From: Ahniella affigens
GTDB taxonomy: Bacteria > Pseudomonadota > Gammaproteobacteria > Xanthomonadales > Ahniellaceae
DNA length: 64,000 nucleotides
Direction: 5' to 3'
NCBI RefSeq assembly: GCF_003015185.1
Contig: NZ_CP027861.1
Span: forward strand, 62,001 to 126,000
Below the pieces are notes generated by a model. It saw only the letters and a program-made list of their open reading frames with translations. It was not told the DNA's origin and searched no databases. A program made the position numbers and the translations under genes. Numbering within the stretch: the stretch's first letter is position 1; each line of letters begins with the position of its first letter. Shown piece after piece: positions 16,786 through 25,246 of this stretch.

Positions 16786-17331
16786 ATGGCAGGCATTGAA
16801 TGGGGAGTCGATCTAAGCCATTTGGCGCCGGCGTGCCACGTCTATGAGCTGAAGTTGCAGGACGGGATCGTGCATCTGCCGTTTCGGGTTCGTTACTCAC
16901 CCCACTGCTGGACGCGAACGAAGTCGGCGACGGACAGTGACGATCAGTTCGTTTGGCACGAGCGACGCAGTGATGGCCAAGTGGAGGCGCGAGTGATTTG
17001 CCCGATCAGGTATTCGTTCTCTGCGCAGCTGCCTGGGATTGTCGCGTCATTGCAAAATGCGTCGGTTTATCGCGGTCGTGGGGAAGTGTTCTACCGAACC
17101 AAGGACACTGATCGACAACGCGGACTCTGGGCCGTGTGTCTCAAGTTTGACGTAAATGTGGGTGCGAAGGAGTTGCGATTGACCTGTAAGAGCGCGCATC
17201 ACCGGCACAACCTTCCCCACGACGCCAAACAGCCCGCAGACCGTTTTTTCCGAGTACTGAGAACTTTCTATTTGAGTCATGCTGAACGGCACGACTGGAT
17301 ACCTCGGCCTACAAAGGAAAAGGGCCCCTGA
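16786..17331 (+). CDS. Hypothetical protein
   Basis: Unrecognised protein of 181 residues, basic and Arg/His-rich in its second half (RLTCKSAHHRHNLPH). No membrane segment or signal is seen. GAAGGG about 7 bp upstream supports the ATG at 16786. The stop codon is embedded in the following stem-loop. It lies immediately before a strongly structured non-coding segment. Confidence 0.55.
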   Translation: MAGIEWGVDLSHLAPACHVYELKLQDGIVHLPFRVRYSPHCWTRTKSATDSDDQFVWHERRSDGQVEARVICPIRYSFSAQLPGIVASLQNASVYRGRGEVFYRTKDTDRQRGLWAVCLKFDVNVGAKELRLTCKSAHHRHNLPHDAKQPADRFFRVLRTFYLSHAERHDWIPRPTKEKGP

Positions 17332-17348
17332 CTGGTCAGGAGCCCTTT
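17319..17348. terminator. Bidirectional terminator-like stem-loop
   Basis: AAAGGGC/GCCCTTT (17319-17325 and 17342-17348) encloses CCTGA/TCAGG (17327-17331 and 17336-17340). It has an A-run before and T-run after the stem, so it could work on either strand. It contains the stop of the 181-residue gene. Confidence 0.7.
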
Positions 17349-17355
17349 GAAGAAA

Positions 17356-17500
17356 GGCTGGAGCCCTTGGGTATCCCTGCCCGTGGCGGGGACCATCTTT
17401 CGATGGCGGCATGGGCGCAACCCTTTTGGGGACTCCAGCTGACGCGCTCCACGTGCCAAGAATAGGACAGAGTTGCGCTGAGCGCAACAGGCTTTTTGAC
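17356..17500 (+). ncRNA. Candidate structured non-coding RNA
   Basis: A closing stem GCTGGAG/CTCCAGC (17357-17363 and 17433-17439) encloses at least two local hairpins: GCC-CGT-GGC flanked by TCCC/GGGA (17374-17392) and CCATC-TTTC-GATGG (17393-17406). A terminator follows at about 17473-17498 (GTTGCGCT-G-AGCGCAAC then GGCTTTTT). The whole looks like a multibranched RNA of about 145 nt rather than a coding region. The opposite strand would read into the stem-loop at 17319-17348, so the transcribed strand is uncertain. No known RNA family was recognised. Confidence 0.45.
17473..17498 (+). terminator. Rho-independent terminator
   Basis: Perfect 8-bp stem GTTGCGCT/AGCGCAAC with a 1-nt centre (effective loop 3 nt or more), followed by AGGCTTTTTG. 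No coding sequence precedes it closely, supporting a non-coding transcript upstream. Confidence 0.7.
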
Positions 17501-17848
17501 CTACCCATGGCACAAGCAAAGGATTTTGTTCAGGTTTTTGTGCGATAAGTAGGGCCAGACGGCCCCGGGGTACACACGAATTTGACTTCCCTGTGCAGAG
17601 TCATCGCCTTCTAACCGGTGATTCGTAAGGTACGTACCGTCGTACGAAAACGTCTGGACGACTTCTCAGGTTTCAGCTTGTGCCAGATGTGGGGGACGCC
17701 TACATGGCACGAGAGAACTTTCCGGGCTGACCAGGAACAGAAGGCGTTGTGGTGAGTGCGGCACCAGACACCTGGAACTGGCATTGAGCGCTAAGCAGTG
17801 GCATTTGCAGCCTCGGGCAAGGCCGAGTGCTCAGGAATCCAAAAAGGC
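17501..17848. other. Intergenic region without recognised features
   Basis: Between the structured segment and the gene ending at 17849, I see no convincing reading frame or RNA gene. There is a short palindromic stretch around 17632-17647 (GTACGTACCGTCGTACG) of unknown meaning. Confidence 0.4.
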
Positions 17849-18424
17849 CTATGGGGAAAAGGTGAATACCACGCCAGCGGATGCGGTTAGTGGGTCTGGG
17901 GGTTCCGGGAATGGACCAGCCTTCTTGAAGGCGCGAACAATCGACTTGCTGACGGATCGTGCGTCACATGGGGTGACCCAGCTGAGGTTAGCGAGTTCAC
18001 CGTGACCATTGAACTTTCCCCTAATCTCACATGTTGACTTCCACGTAGGCGCCTCTGGCTTGCGCCAAATTGCCATGACCTTCTGTTGCACTACTACCTT
18101 CCAGGCCTCCATTTCAACGGATCGATCCTGCGGTTCTTTGCACCGATAGATGGCGATCGTGGTTGTATGAATGGGCATACCAACTGCGACATCGCCGCCG
18201 ATGGTTTCGATCTTGTAAGAATCGCCGCCGGCGTCTATGACGTTTTGTACTGCGTAGTAGTGAACCTTCGACGGATGAGAGACCTCGAAGTATGCCGTCT
18301 TCAGGAATTCGCAATGATCTGGGTCGGTAACGGGCCGAATGGTCTTTTCGTACGCGGTCAATTCCTTGGCTGCAACAGCAGACATGCTGAAGATCGCCGA
18401 TAAGCAAATCAGAATCGCTTTCAT
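17849..18424 (-). CDS. Periplasmic protein with TolA/TonB-like C-terminal segment
   Basis: A signal peptide (MKAILICLSAIFSMSAVAA, residues 1-19) indicates export. Residues ~30-80 (HCEFLKTAYFEVSHPSKVHYYAVQNVI) resemble small lipoprotein domains with a Cys-containing strand. The C-terminal ~65 residues, ending VRAFKKAGPFPEPPDP...GVVFTFSP, resemble the end of TolA/TonB-type domains, which carry an 'A-x-x-APFPxPPD...xFxP' signature. No N-terminal membrane anchor beyond the signal is present. It is divergent from the gene at 18574. Function is unknown; the TolA similarity is by eye. Confidence 0.6.
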   Translation of the reverse strand: MKAILICLSAIFSMSAVAAKELTAYEKTIRPVTDPDHCEFLKTAYFEVSHPSKVHYYAVQNVIDAGGDSYKIETIGGDVAVGMPIHTTTIAIYRCKEPQDRSVEMEAWKVVVQQKVMAIWRKPEAPTWKSTCEIRGKFNGHGELANLSWVTPCDARSVSKSIVRAFKKAGPFPEPPDPLTASAGVVFTFSP

Positions 18425-18573
18425 TGGACGCCCCAGTAGAATTTTTCAGGACAACGCGACAGCTGGGCCACAGTCTAGCAGGATGCCCTCCAGGAATGCC
18501 GAGTATGCGAGGTTCCCAGCGGTCTGGGTAGGATTGCAGAGTTGGCAGCATAGACTCGAAGAGGAACACGGAG

Positions 18574-19344
18574 ATGGCAACCCTAGACTTGCTTGGCACA
18601 GTAATGGCGCTAGCCGCACAGTTCATGATCGAACGCGAGAAGCGTGGCGAGGCAGTGAACGAGCAGGACTTTAGAGCATGGCTTCAGGGATCGGCGATAC
18701 CGACCATATTGGATCAGTCAGGCGAGATATTTCGGACGGTGGTTTCCGCAAAGGCGCAAAGCCACGAACAGTTCGCTCGGATAGACGGCAAGCTGGAGGA
18801 GATTCGAGCCCTAGTTGCAGGGTCAGGGCCTTACACCAAGCTTGTCGACCTTGACCGCCTAATCCTAAGGAGAGCCTTTGAACTGGCGCGCGATGCGACC
18901 AGCCTTTCGGTTGACGATGTGGATCTTGCGACCATGGCCAGTGAGAGACGTGTTGATCTCTCAGAGCTGAGGCGGTCTGCGTCATTTCTCAGTGAGGGTG
19001 GCTTTGGCACGCATCGTGACTATAGGTCGGTGCAGAGCTTTGTAGTCTCGCCAAAGGGTCTATTGCGAGCGTGGAATGAGTTCGACCCTGTTGGTCTGAC
19101 TTCGTACAAAGCTAAGCTTCGTGATGAACTGCCGAAGAGTCCATCAACAGCCAGAGTCGCCGAGTTGGCAGCAAGGGTAGGGGCGCCGAAGTCGCTAGTG
19201 CACGGACTTCTGTGTGATTGGCGCGAGCGTGGCCTGCTCTCTTACAAAGAGTACGATGGTGATCAGGATGGCCTTTTGTTCGGTGTTTCCGAAGGTCTCG
19301 TTCGCGAACTAGCTTCGGACGTGATCGCGCTGGTTCGAGAATGA
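18574..19344 (+). CDS. Hypothetical protein with C-terminal winged-helix-like segment
   Basis: A 256-residue protein. The N-terminal 90 residues are helical, followed by a middle segment (LILRRAFELARDATSLSVDDVDLATMASERRVDLSEL) and a C-terminal part (ARVAELAARVGAPKSLVHGLLCDWRERGLLSYKEYDG) that reads like a winged helix-turn-helix. Possible DNA-binding protein. A GGAG just before the ATG at 18574 is close for a ribosome binding site. It is followed 120 bp later by another HTH-like gene on the same strand. No family is recognised. Confidence 0.55.
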   Translation: MATLDLLGTVMALAAQFMIEREKRGEAVNEQDFRAWLQGSAIPTILDQSGEIFRTVVSAKAQSHEQFARIDGKLEEIRALVAGSGPYTKLVDLDRLILRRAFELARDATSLSVDDVDLATMASERRVDLSELRRSASFLSEGGFGTHRDYRSVQSFVVSPKGLLRAWNEFDPVGLTSYKAKLRDELPKSPSTARVAELAARVGAPKSLVHGLLCDWRERGLLSYKEYDGDQDGLLFGVSEGLVRELASDVIALVRE

Positions 19345-19462
19345 CGCAAGGCGGGTGGCGGAATATCAACCGTTGTCTTCATGAGACAGGGGAAGACTCC
19401 TGGGCCTGATAGTTCGTGCTTTGGTACGCTAGCACTTTTTGGGATTGCAGAGCGAAGCAACC

Positions 19463-20320
19463 ATGAAGGTGTCGAAGCCCAAGACGTCATCTGAGGTGCT
19501 GGTAGGCACGTTTGCCCGCAACTACGCGCTGGTCCGGAAGATCATTCCCAACGCGGTGTGGTTCTCGGAGCTCACCGGGATCAACGAACGCGTGGCAGGA
19601 AACGTCTTGAGCGGGACTAGACCGATTTCGATCAGGCACATCATTCGCATAGAGGCTGCATTTGGTTTGCTGCCGGGCTCGCTGGAGTTTCCGCTTGTGG
19701 GGAACTTAGATTACCGTTCATCCGGTAATCTGGCCAGGCGTAGGTGGCTTTCGAAATGCGTTGAGGAGAATGGCGGAATTCGACGGGTGAGCGTCGCCCA
19801 TCCAGGCATTGGAGGAAAGACCGTTTCAAAGATGGTTGGTCGGACCGGCTTTGTTTCGCCAATCATGTGCGAGTTGATTTCCCGGCACACTGGCTGGGTG
19901 GTCGCTGAGAGTCTTCTCGACGATTTGAATTGCGAAGACGACGGACCTCAATTGTCTGCCAATTCGCTGCTCCAACTGATGCGGCTGGCCAACCACCGAG
20001 CCAATGTGCACGTCGGGATGCCACCTAGAATGGTTCGTTCGCGAATTTCGGTTCCGGCCGGGATTCGATACGCTGCACACGATTTCGATCACCTCATTGC
20101 ATTGGTAGTAAAAGGCGAGGTTGACGTACTGGACGATGCCCAGAGGGAATGGTTGAAGCAGGCCGTAACGAGCGGGTTGAGCGAGCGCACGCTGTCGGAA
20201 GCCGAAGCCAAGGAGATCCTGGTTGAAGTCAGGAAGCGCCGACAGGTAGCGAGACGCTGGCCCGACAAGGCACTGAAGCCAGACAGGTCGGCTGTAGCGG
20301 CGATCCGGTTGAGGTCATGA
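19463..20320 (+). CDS. HTH-domain protein, possible regulator
   Basis: About 285 residues. Residues ~25-60 (WFSELTGINERVAGNVLSGTRPISIRHIIRIEAAFGLLPGSLE) look like an XRE-type helix-turn-helix. A second similar segment around 95-145 (VSVAHPGIGGKTVSKMVGRTGFVSPIMCELISRHTG) may be a second copy. The C-terminus is helical and basic. The start at 19463 is preferred over an in-frame start 24 bp upstream, but neither has a strong Shine-Dalgarno. The target is unknown. Confidence 0.6.
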   Translation: MKVSKPKTSSEVLVGTFARNYALVRKIIPNAVWFSELTGINERVAGNVLSGTRPISIRHIIRIEAAFGLLPGSLEFPLVGNLDYRSSGNLARRRWLSKCVEENGGIRRVSVAHPGIGGKTVSKMVGRTGFVSPIMCELISRHTGWVVAESLLDDLNCEDDGPQLSANSLLQLMRLANHRANVHVGMPPRMVRSRISVPAGIRYAAHDFDHLIALVVKGEVDVLDDAQREWLKQAVTSGLSERTLSEAEAKEILVEVRKRRQVARRWPDKALKPDRSAVAAIRLRS

Positions 20321-20529
20321 CACGACGCGATGTCTGCCTGCGCCGCTCCGAAACCTATCCTTGCTGAAGATCGGAGACGAATGCTTGTTGACGAAGAGAC
20401 CCGCCAGGGCTTCCGTATTCGGCATAGAGGCATGTAGCAGGAAGCCGATTGCGATTGAAGGCCGTGATGTTGGCATGGGCTTCTTGACACTCTGCCGGCC
20501 GATTGGAAGGGGCAACGGCCATGGTCTCA

Positions 20530-20976
20530 TCATTCGATCGAATTTCGGAGTTTGGACGCAGCCTGAGTGACAATGTTCTCGAAAAGACCTTCGACGGCAA
20601 GCATCTTGTCGGATAGGGCGCGGATGCGCTTCAGGGTTTCGGGGGCGCCTGGAACGACGTCACCGAGATCTTCGACAGCCAATGCTGCGCGGTTCCAATG
20701 GAGTTGCCACGGCGGCGCTAGTACGCCTCGCTCAAGGAATGGGAGGACGAGTCGATCGTGAACGCCGTCCAGCTTGACGTCGTCCTTCAGGTCTTCAACC
20801 GACCATTCAGTGAGCTCAGCGAGCACCATGCGACGTACCACGTTGACGAGGCGCCCGTGAGCAGCCAAGGAGCGCTCGACCAGGCGAAAGAGTTGTTCAC
20901 GTGACTCCTCAGGCATGCCCATCGGGAAAGTCTGCGGAAGTGAAGGAACATGGGGGATGAGGGGGACAACGTCCAT
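20530..20976 (-). CDS. Hypothetical protein
   Basis: Unrecognised 148-residue, mostly helical protein (LFRLVERSLAAHGRLVNVVRRMVLAELTEW...). No signal peptide or membrane span. It is convergent with the HTH gene at 19463 and divergent from the secreted protein gene at 21129. Coding status rests on frame length and protein-like composition; the start codon has no clear ribosome binding site. Confidence 0.45.
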   Translation of the reverse strand: MDVVPLIPHVPSLPQTFPMGMPEESREQLFRLVERSLAAHGRLVNVVRRMVLAELTEWSVEDLKDDVKLDGVHDRLVLPFLERGVLAPPWQLHWNRAALAVEDLGDVVPGAPETLKRIRALSDKMLAVEGLFENIVTQAASKLRNSIE

Positions 20977-21128
20977 TCTGTTTCATCTTACGCGAGTGGG
21001 TGTCTGATCACCCTAGGGGCGCAAGGCAGGCAAGGGAAATTCACACGCAAAAGCGCGAAAAAACGGTGGGATTCCGCGGGAACGGAGGAGGGCGTCCTGG
21101 GGGATGATGAAATCCCTGGAGGTGAATC

Positions 21129-21515
21129 ATGCGTTTCCGTCTGTTGGTAATGATCGCTTTGCTACACGTCAGTCCCATGAGTCTCGCGGCAGCCATTCTG
21201 GCATCAGATGCATTCGTCATTCGACTCGATGGGCGAGAGTACGCGATGTCCGGAGGATCTGTGTTGCTGAGCTCGACCGGTGTGCTGACGTTACAGAGCC
21301 CAAACGCGCTGGTCGACTGCCGGCGTGCGAACGGTCAAGCGTTGGTCGCTGGGCCAGGAAAAATCGTCTATGACGGCCTTGGCCGATTCCTCTATCTTCA
21401 ATCGCCTGAATTCGTGATCCAGGACGACGCCTTGGTACTGCAATCTACGACCGGCGATATCGCGTGTGCCAATGGTGTCGCTTCGGAACGACTGTTTGAC
21501 AGCAGTTTTGAGTGA
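21129..21515 (+). CDS. Small secreted protein with C-terminal FDSSFE motif
   Basis: A strong Shine-Dalgarno (TGGAGGTG) lies about 8 bp before the ATG. The signal peptide is MRFRLLVMIALLHVSPMSLAAA. The mature ~105 residues are beta-rich with two Cys (VDCRRAN, DIACANG), which could form a disulfide. It ends RLFDSSFE, the short F-x-D-x-FE tail I associate with extracellular proteins of Lysobacterales. Function is unknown. Confidence 0.7.
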   Translation: MRFRLLVMIALLHVSPMSLAAAILASDAFVIRLDGREYAMSGGSVLLSSTGVLTLQSPNALVDCRRANGQALVAGPGKIVYDGLGRFLYLQSPEFVIQDDALVLQSTTGDIACANGVASERLFDSSFE

Positions 21516-21633
21516 GATTTGTAGCGATTGTTACGCTTAGCGCCAGGGAATAGGTCTGGTGCCCCCGACCAGGCGCAGGCCTACGGCTTGGTACTGATAG
21601 GGCAGGGCGCGGAGTTGTGCGAGACTTGGGAAC

Positions 21634-22776
21634 ATGTCAGGAACGCTCTTTCAGCATGATCGAGTTTCACGGGGCAGAGCGCTCGGCACAGCTGTTCGGG
21701 CCGCTCTGATCGCATCGTTTTGTGTGGATGGGACTCCAAGTCCAGAGGCAGCAGCTAAGTCCCAAGAGCTGCTCCGCTTCTTGAGGGACTCTGAGGCATG
21801 GCTGGACTGTGATTGCGTGCCAACCGGCAGCCTGATGAGTCCTCGCCAGCTGGCCAGCGGCGCGCTGACGTTGGTGCGGCACGGTAGAGTGCCACATACT
21901 GAGGACTGCCCGTTTTTTCGGTTGCGGCCAGCCGTGGACATCGCCGGGGACACTCGGAGTCTCCCTGCTTTCGGTGCGGGCGAGATCAGTGGTGGCCAAC
22001 TCCTGGCTGCCATACGAGTATTGCTGGCACGTGCCGGATTTGACCGGATTAAGGGCTCTGGACTTCGGATGCTGGGTCAGAGTGTTGTCGCGGCCGACAC
22101 TGGCATGCACTATGGTCAGATCGATCTGGCGGGTGATGTCACAATCGGCGGCGAGCCCTTGCGAGAGCACTGGGTGACGCATGTCAACGGGCTACGGGCT
22201 GCGCTACGCACAGGATCAGAGCGGCCGGTCTTCATGGGCGTGGTCAACGAGATTGGTGAATCGCTGGTGCGGACCCAACGGGATGGAACAGCCTTCCGCT
22301 TTCCGGTGGCCGACGTTTCGATGCGGGCGCCAATCGAGGGGCCGTTCTGGGTGATTGGAACTCTGGAGCGCGATCGCCAGATCGTGCAGCCAGCTTTGGC
22401 ATGGCCGGTTCTTTCGGGAGGTATTTTGCTGCCGATCGAATCAGAGCTGCATCGTGACACGGCACGCGTGCTTTGCCGGCAGCTGGTGTATTGGCGGGAG
22501 CGGCATAGCCTTGACTTGGAACTTCAAGTGCCCCTCATCGTGGGGTCGGGAACGCCAGATTTCTGGCTGCAGGTAGGAGAAGAGTCGATCGCAGTGGACG
22601 TGGTGCCGAAACCGGGGTATGGCCGTTGGCGAGAGGAGGTGCTTCTGCGGGCGGCTGTGCGAGGCCAGGGCCATGGGTTCGTCATCGATGATTGGGAGCC
22701 TGAGACGTGGCGCCGAAGGCTAACAGGGCTGGTGTTGGGGCTTGCCGGAGGAGGGGATGCTCGGAAAACTCAATAG
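21634..22776 (+). CDS. Unknown protein with a C-C-H-C cluster and possible nuclease-like C-terminus
   Basis: A 380-residue protein. C59 and C61 (LDCDC) with H88 and C92 (HTEDC) form a probable zinc site. The C-terminal TPDFWLQVGEESIAVDVV (around residues 315-335) has the spacing of a PD-(D/E)xK-like strand pair but lacks a clear catalytic Lys, so nuclease activity is doubtful. The N-terminal Cys/His part recalls DUF1173-type proteins of mobile elements, without certainty. It stands alone on the plus strand before the dnaB gene. Confidence 0.5.
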   Translation: MSGTLFQHDRVSRGRALGTAVRAALIASFCVDGTPSPEAAAKSQELLRFLRDSEAWLDCDCVPTGSLMSPRQLASGALTLVRHGRVPHTEDCPFFRLRPAVDIAGDTRSLPAFGAGEISGGQLLAAIRVLLARAGFDRIKGSGLRMLGQSVVAADTGMHYGQIDLAGDVTIGGEPLREHWVTHVNGLRAALRTGSERPVFMGVVNEIGESLVRTQRDGTAFRFPVADVSMRAPIEGPFWVIGTLERDRQIVQPALAWPVLSGGILLPIESELHRDTARVLCRQLVYWRERHSLDLELQVPLIVGSGTPDFWLQVGEESIAVDVVPKPGYGRWREEVLLRAAVRGQGHGFVIDDWEPETWRRRLTGLVLGLAGGGDARKTQ

Positions 22777-22850
22777 CTCAGGAAAGGTGCCTGTCGGGAT
22801 ACGTTTGGTTGGCGCTCTTGTTGAGCAGCGCCTGAACAGATCGAAGATGG

Positions 22851-24227
22851 TCAGAAGTTGCTCGAATTTGGCCCATAGTTTTCGAATCTAGTGTAGTGGG
22901 GCAGAAAAGTCGTCTTGACTGTTCCGGTTGGGCCGTTTCGTTGCTTGCCGACGATGATCTCTGCGATGCCTTTGTCGGGAGAATCCGTGTTGTAGTACTC
23001 GTCGCGATAGATGAAAAGGATCAAGTCAGCGTCTTGCTCAATTGCGCCTGATTCACGAAGGTCCGCCATGATGGGGCGCTTGTCGGCTCGCTGTTCCAGT
23101 GACCGATTGAGCTGAGACAGCGCGATCACAGGTACTTTGAGTTCGCCGGCCAGTGCCTTCAGGCTTCGCGAGATCTCCGATATTTCGGTTGCCCGATTCT
23201 CCTGGTTGCCTGGCACGCTCATGAGCTGAAGATAGTCAACGACAAGCAGGCCCAGGTCGTGTTCTCTTGCGGCTCGCCGCGCCTTCGCACGAATCTCCAA
23301 GGGAGAAAGGGCCTTTGCATCATGGAAGAGGATATTGATCGAAGACATCACCGTAATGGCAGCGGTGACTCTCGGCCAATCTTCATCGAGCAGTTCGCCT
23401 GACTTGAGATGTTGAGCGTTTACGCGCCCGATTGACGAGATAAGGCGCATCGCAAGCTGACTAGCCGACATTTCCAAGGTGAAGAAGGCAACTGCCTTCT
23501 TCGTGCGGGTTGCGCAGTACTCAGCGATGTTGAGGGCGAGTGCGGTCTTCCCCATGGATGGGCGGGCGGCAATGACGACGAAATCCTCAGCTTGGAAACC
23601 CGTCGTCAGGCGATCAAGGTCTATGAGCCCTGAAGGCACCCCAAATACACTGTTTTGGTTATGGTACCGGAAGTCGATTTCTCGGAAGGCCTCTCGGGCT
23701 GCGTCCTTGGTCGTAACGTAAGGTTTTCGACCGCGCGCTCCGCTCTCAGCGATTCGAAAGACCCTCTGTTCCGCTTCTTCGAGGATGGTCTGAACAGACT
23801 GCCCAGCTGGTTGCCAGGCGGAATTGGCGGTCTCAGTTGATGCGTCAATCAATTGTCGCAAGATCGCCTTATCGCGAACGAGGGTTACGTACGCCTCAAT
23901 GTTCGCGGCGCTTGGCGTGTTGTTCGCAAGCGAAAGGATGTATCCGGAACCACCCACTAGATCCGCGATTCCCTGGGTTTCGAACCACTCTCCAAGCGTC
24001 ACCGCGTCCGGAGCCATCTTCCGACCTTGCAGTTCGGCAATGGCGCGGAAGATGAGCTGGTGATCGTGACGGTAAAAGTCGGTCTCGACCAATTGGTCAG
24101 CGACCCGGTCCCATGCATCGGGTTGAAGCAACAGGCCTCCCAGAACAGCCTGCTCCGCCTCCACCGCTGCGGGAAGGGAGCGCATGCTCTCCAATGGGGA
24201 TGACGGCGACTTCTTCCTGGGCGGCAT
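22851..24227 (-). CDS. dnaB: Replicative DNA helicase DnaB
   Basis: Hexameric 5'-3' helicase that unwinds DNA at replication forks. The N-terminal domain (residues ~15-120, SLPAAVEAEQAVLGGLLLQPDAWDRV) and RecA-like C-terminal domain are complete. Walker A is ARPSMGKTA (~221-229), Walker B is LLVVDYLQLM, followed by the DnaB motif LSQLNRSLEQRADKRPIMADLRESG. The length, 458 residues, is normal. On a mobile element this is a second, element-encoded copy and suggests autonomous replication. It is divergent from the gene at 24262 with 34 bp between them. Confidence 0.95.
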   Translation of the reverse strand: MPPRKKSPSSPLESMRSLPAAVEAEQAVLGGLLLQPDAWDRVADQLVETDFYRHDHQLIFRAIAELQGRKMAPDAVTLGEWFETQGIADLVGGSGYILSLANNTPSAANIEAYVTLVRDKAILRQLIDASTETANSAWQPAGQSVQTILEEAEQRVFRIAESGARGRKPYVTTKDAAREAFREIDFRYHNQNSVFGVPSGLIDLDRLTTGFQAEDFVVIAARPSMGKTALALNIAEYCATRTKKAVAFFTLEMSASQLAMRLISSIGRVNAQHLKSGELLDEDWPRVTAAITVMSSINILFHDAKALSPLEIRAKARRAAREHDLGLLVVDYLQLMSVPGNQENRATEISEISRSLKALAGELKVPVIALSQLNRSLEQRADKRPIMADLRESGAIEQDADLILFIYRDEYYNTDSPDKGIAEIIVGKQRNGPTGTVKTTFLPHYTRFENYGPNSSNF

Positions 24228-24261
24228 ATCGGATCAGGGTTTGAGACACTGGTGAGCAACT

Positions 24262-24723
24262 ATGAGCGTACCAGGAGTCCGAATGAACCGCCCCTCCAAC
24301 CCCTACCTGCATTTGAGCCTTGTAGAGCTGAGCGATTCGGCCGAACATCTTGCCGGGGAGCTGCTGAGACCGCGGACGCGGACTGCGGAGGAGCGGGCTG
24401 CCTTGGCGCAGCGCTGCGCTCATCTGCTGATCGCCCTGGGACGAACGATCCGACCGGGCTATTACCAGGAGCTGGCGCCAGAGTACCGGTGCGAGCAGAG
24501 TAGGGCGGGGCAGTCGTTCGCGGATTGGTTTGGTCGGGAGCAGGTAGCGCTGCGTGCCAGGGTTCTCAGGAGGGCCTTGGACTTCCGAAGGTTGCCCCTG
24601 GACACGCCCCTTCCTCCCGAGGCCTATTCATCCGACGTCGGCATGCTTGGTGTTCTGAATTCAGTCCTGGAGCGCGAAGAGGAAGAGCGCAGAACAGAGA
24701 GCCCGTCCGAACGTGAGCAATAA
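24262..24723 (+). CDS. Hypothetical protein
   Basis: An Arg/Glu/Leu-rich, highly helical product of 146-153 residues (LSDSAEHLAGELLRPRTRTAEERAALAQR...) with an acidic end. An alternative start lies at 24283 (MNRPSNPYLHLSL). It is divergent from dnaB. Similar helical proteins occur in ICE backbones between dnaB and partition genes, but no family is recognised. Confidence 0.55.
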   Translation: MSVPGVRMNRPSNPYLHLSLVELSDSAEHLAGELLRPRTRTAEERAALAQRCAHLLIALGRTIRPGYYQELAPEYRCEQSRAGQSFADWFGREQVALRARVLRRALDFRRLPLDTPLPPEAYSSDVGMLGVLNSVLEREEEERRTESPSEREQ

Positions 24724-24886
24724 TTGATCGATGGCTTGGATTGCGGTGCCTGCGTGGATTTCCGGCGCCAATGATGCTGTTTATCCACAAGCCATCAACA
24801 TGCTGCGGAGGCAGAGCACCCCGGTGCTTGATCGCGATGCGAAGGTTGGTACGATTCAGCGATCGTAAACCTTGGGAGGGTGTCGC

Positions 24887-25246
24887 TTGCAATCGGATCG
24901 ACTCTCGGAAGATCCATACCGACCGCCGGCAGGACGCCTACTGCTCGATAGACCCACTAAGGTTGGTGTGAAGGAGTTATTCGCGCCTAGTCTTGTTCTG
25001 CTTGCTTGCTCGACGCTGGTTTTGCTTGGCGCCAGGTATGGACTGCGCGGATTTTGGTCATCAAGCATGCTAGGTCCAGCAGCACTGTTTTTCCTGAGCT
25101 CTTTCTTGGGATTCGGTCTGACAGTAGCAATCCTTCAGACTGGCAGAATTGGCAGTGCCGATTCGAACAGACTCTGGGCGGCGCAGGCGGCACTTGTGTT
25201 GGGAGTGGCCAATGTTCTTGGTCTTGCTGTGAGCATGATCACTTGA
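24887..25246 (+). CDS. Small integral membrane protein
   Basis: About 119 residues with three hydrophobic segments (LFAPSLVLLACSTLVLLGARY, LGPAALFFLSSFLGFGLTVAIL, LWAAQAALVLGVANVLGLAVSMI). The start is taken as TTG at 24887 because GGGAGGG lies 7 bp upstream. Its 3' end overlaps the 3' end of the convergent helicase gene by 8 bp. Function is unknown. Confidence 0.55.
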   Translation: MQSDRLSEDPYRPPAGRLLLDRPTKVGVKELFAPSLVLLACSTLVLLGARYGLRGFWSSSMLGPAALFFLSSFLGFGLTVAILQTGRIGSADSNRLWAAQAALVLGVANVLGLAVSMIT

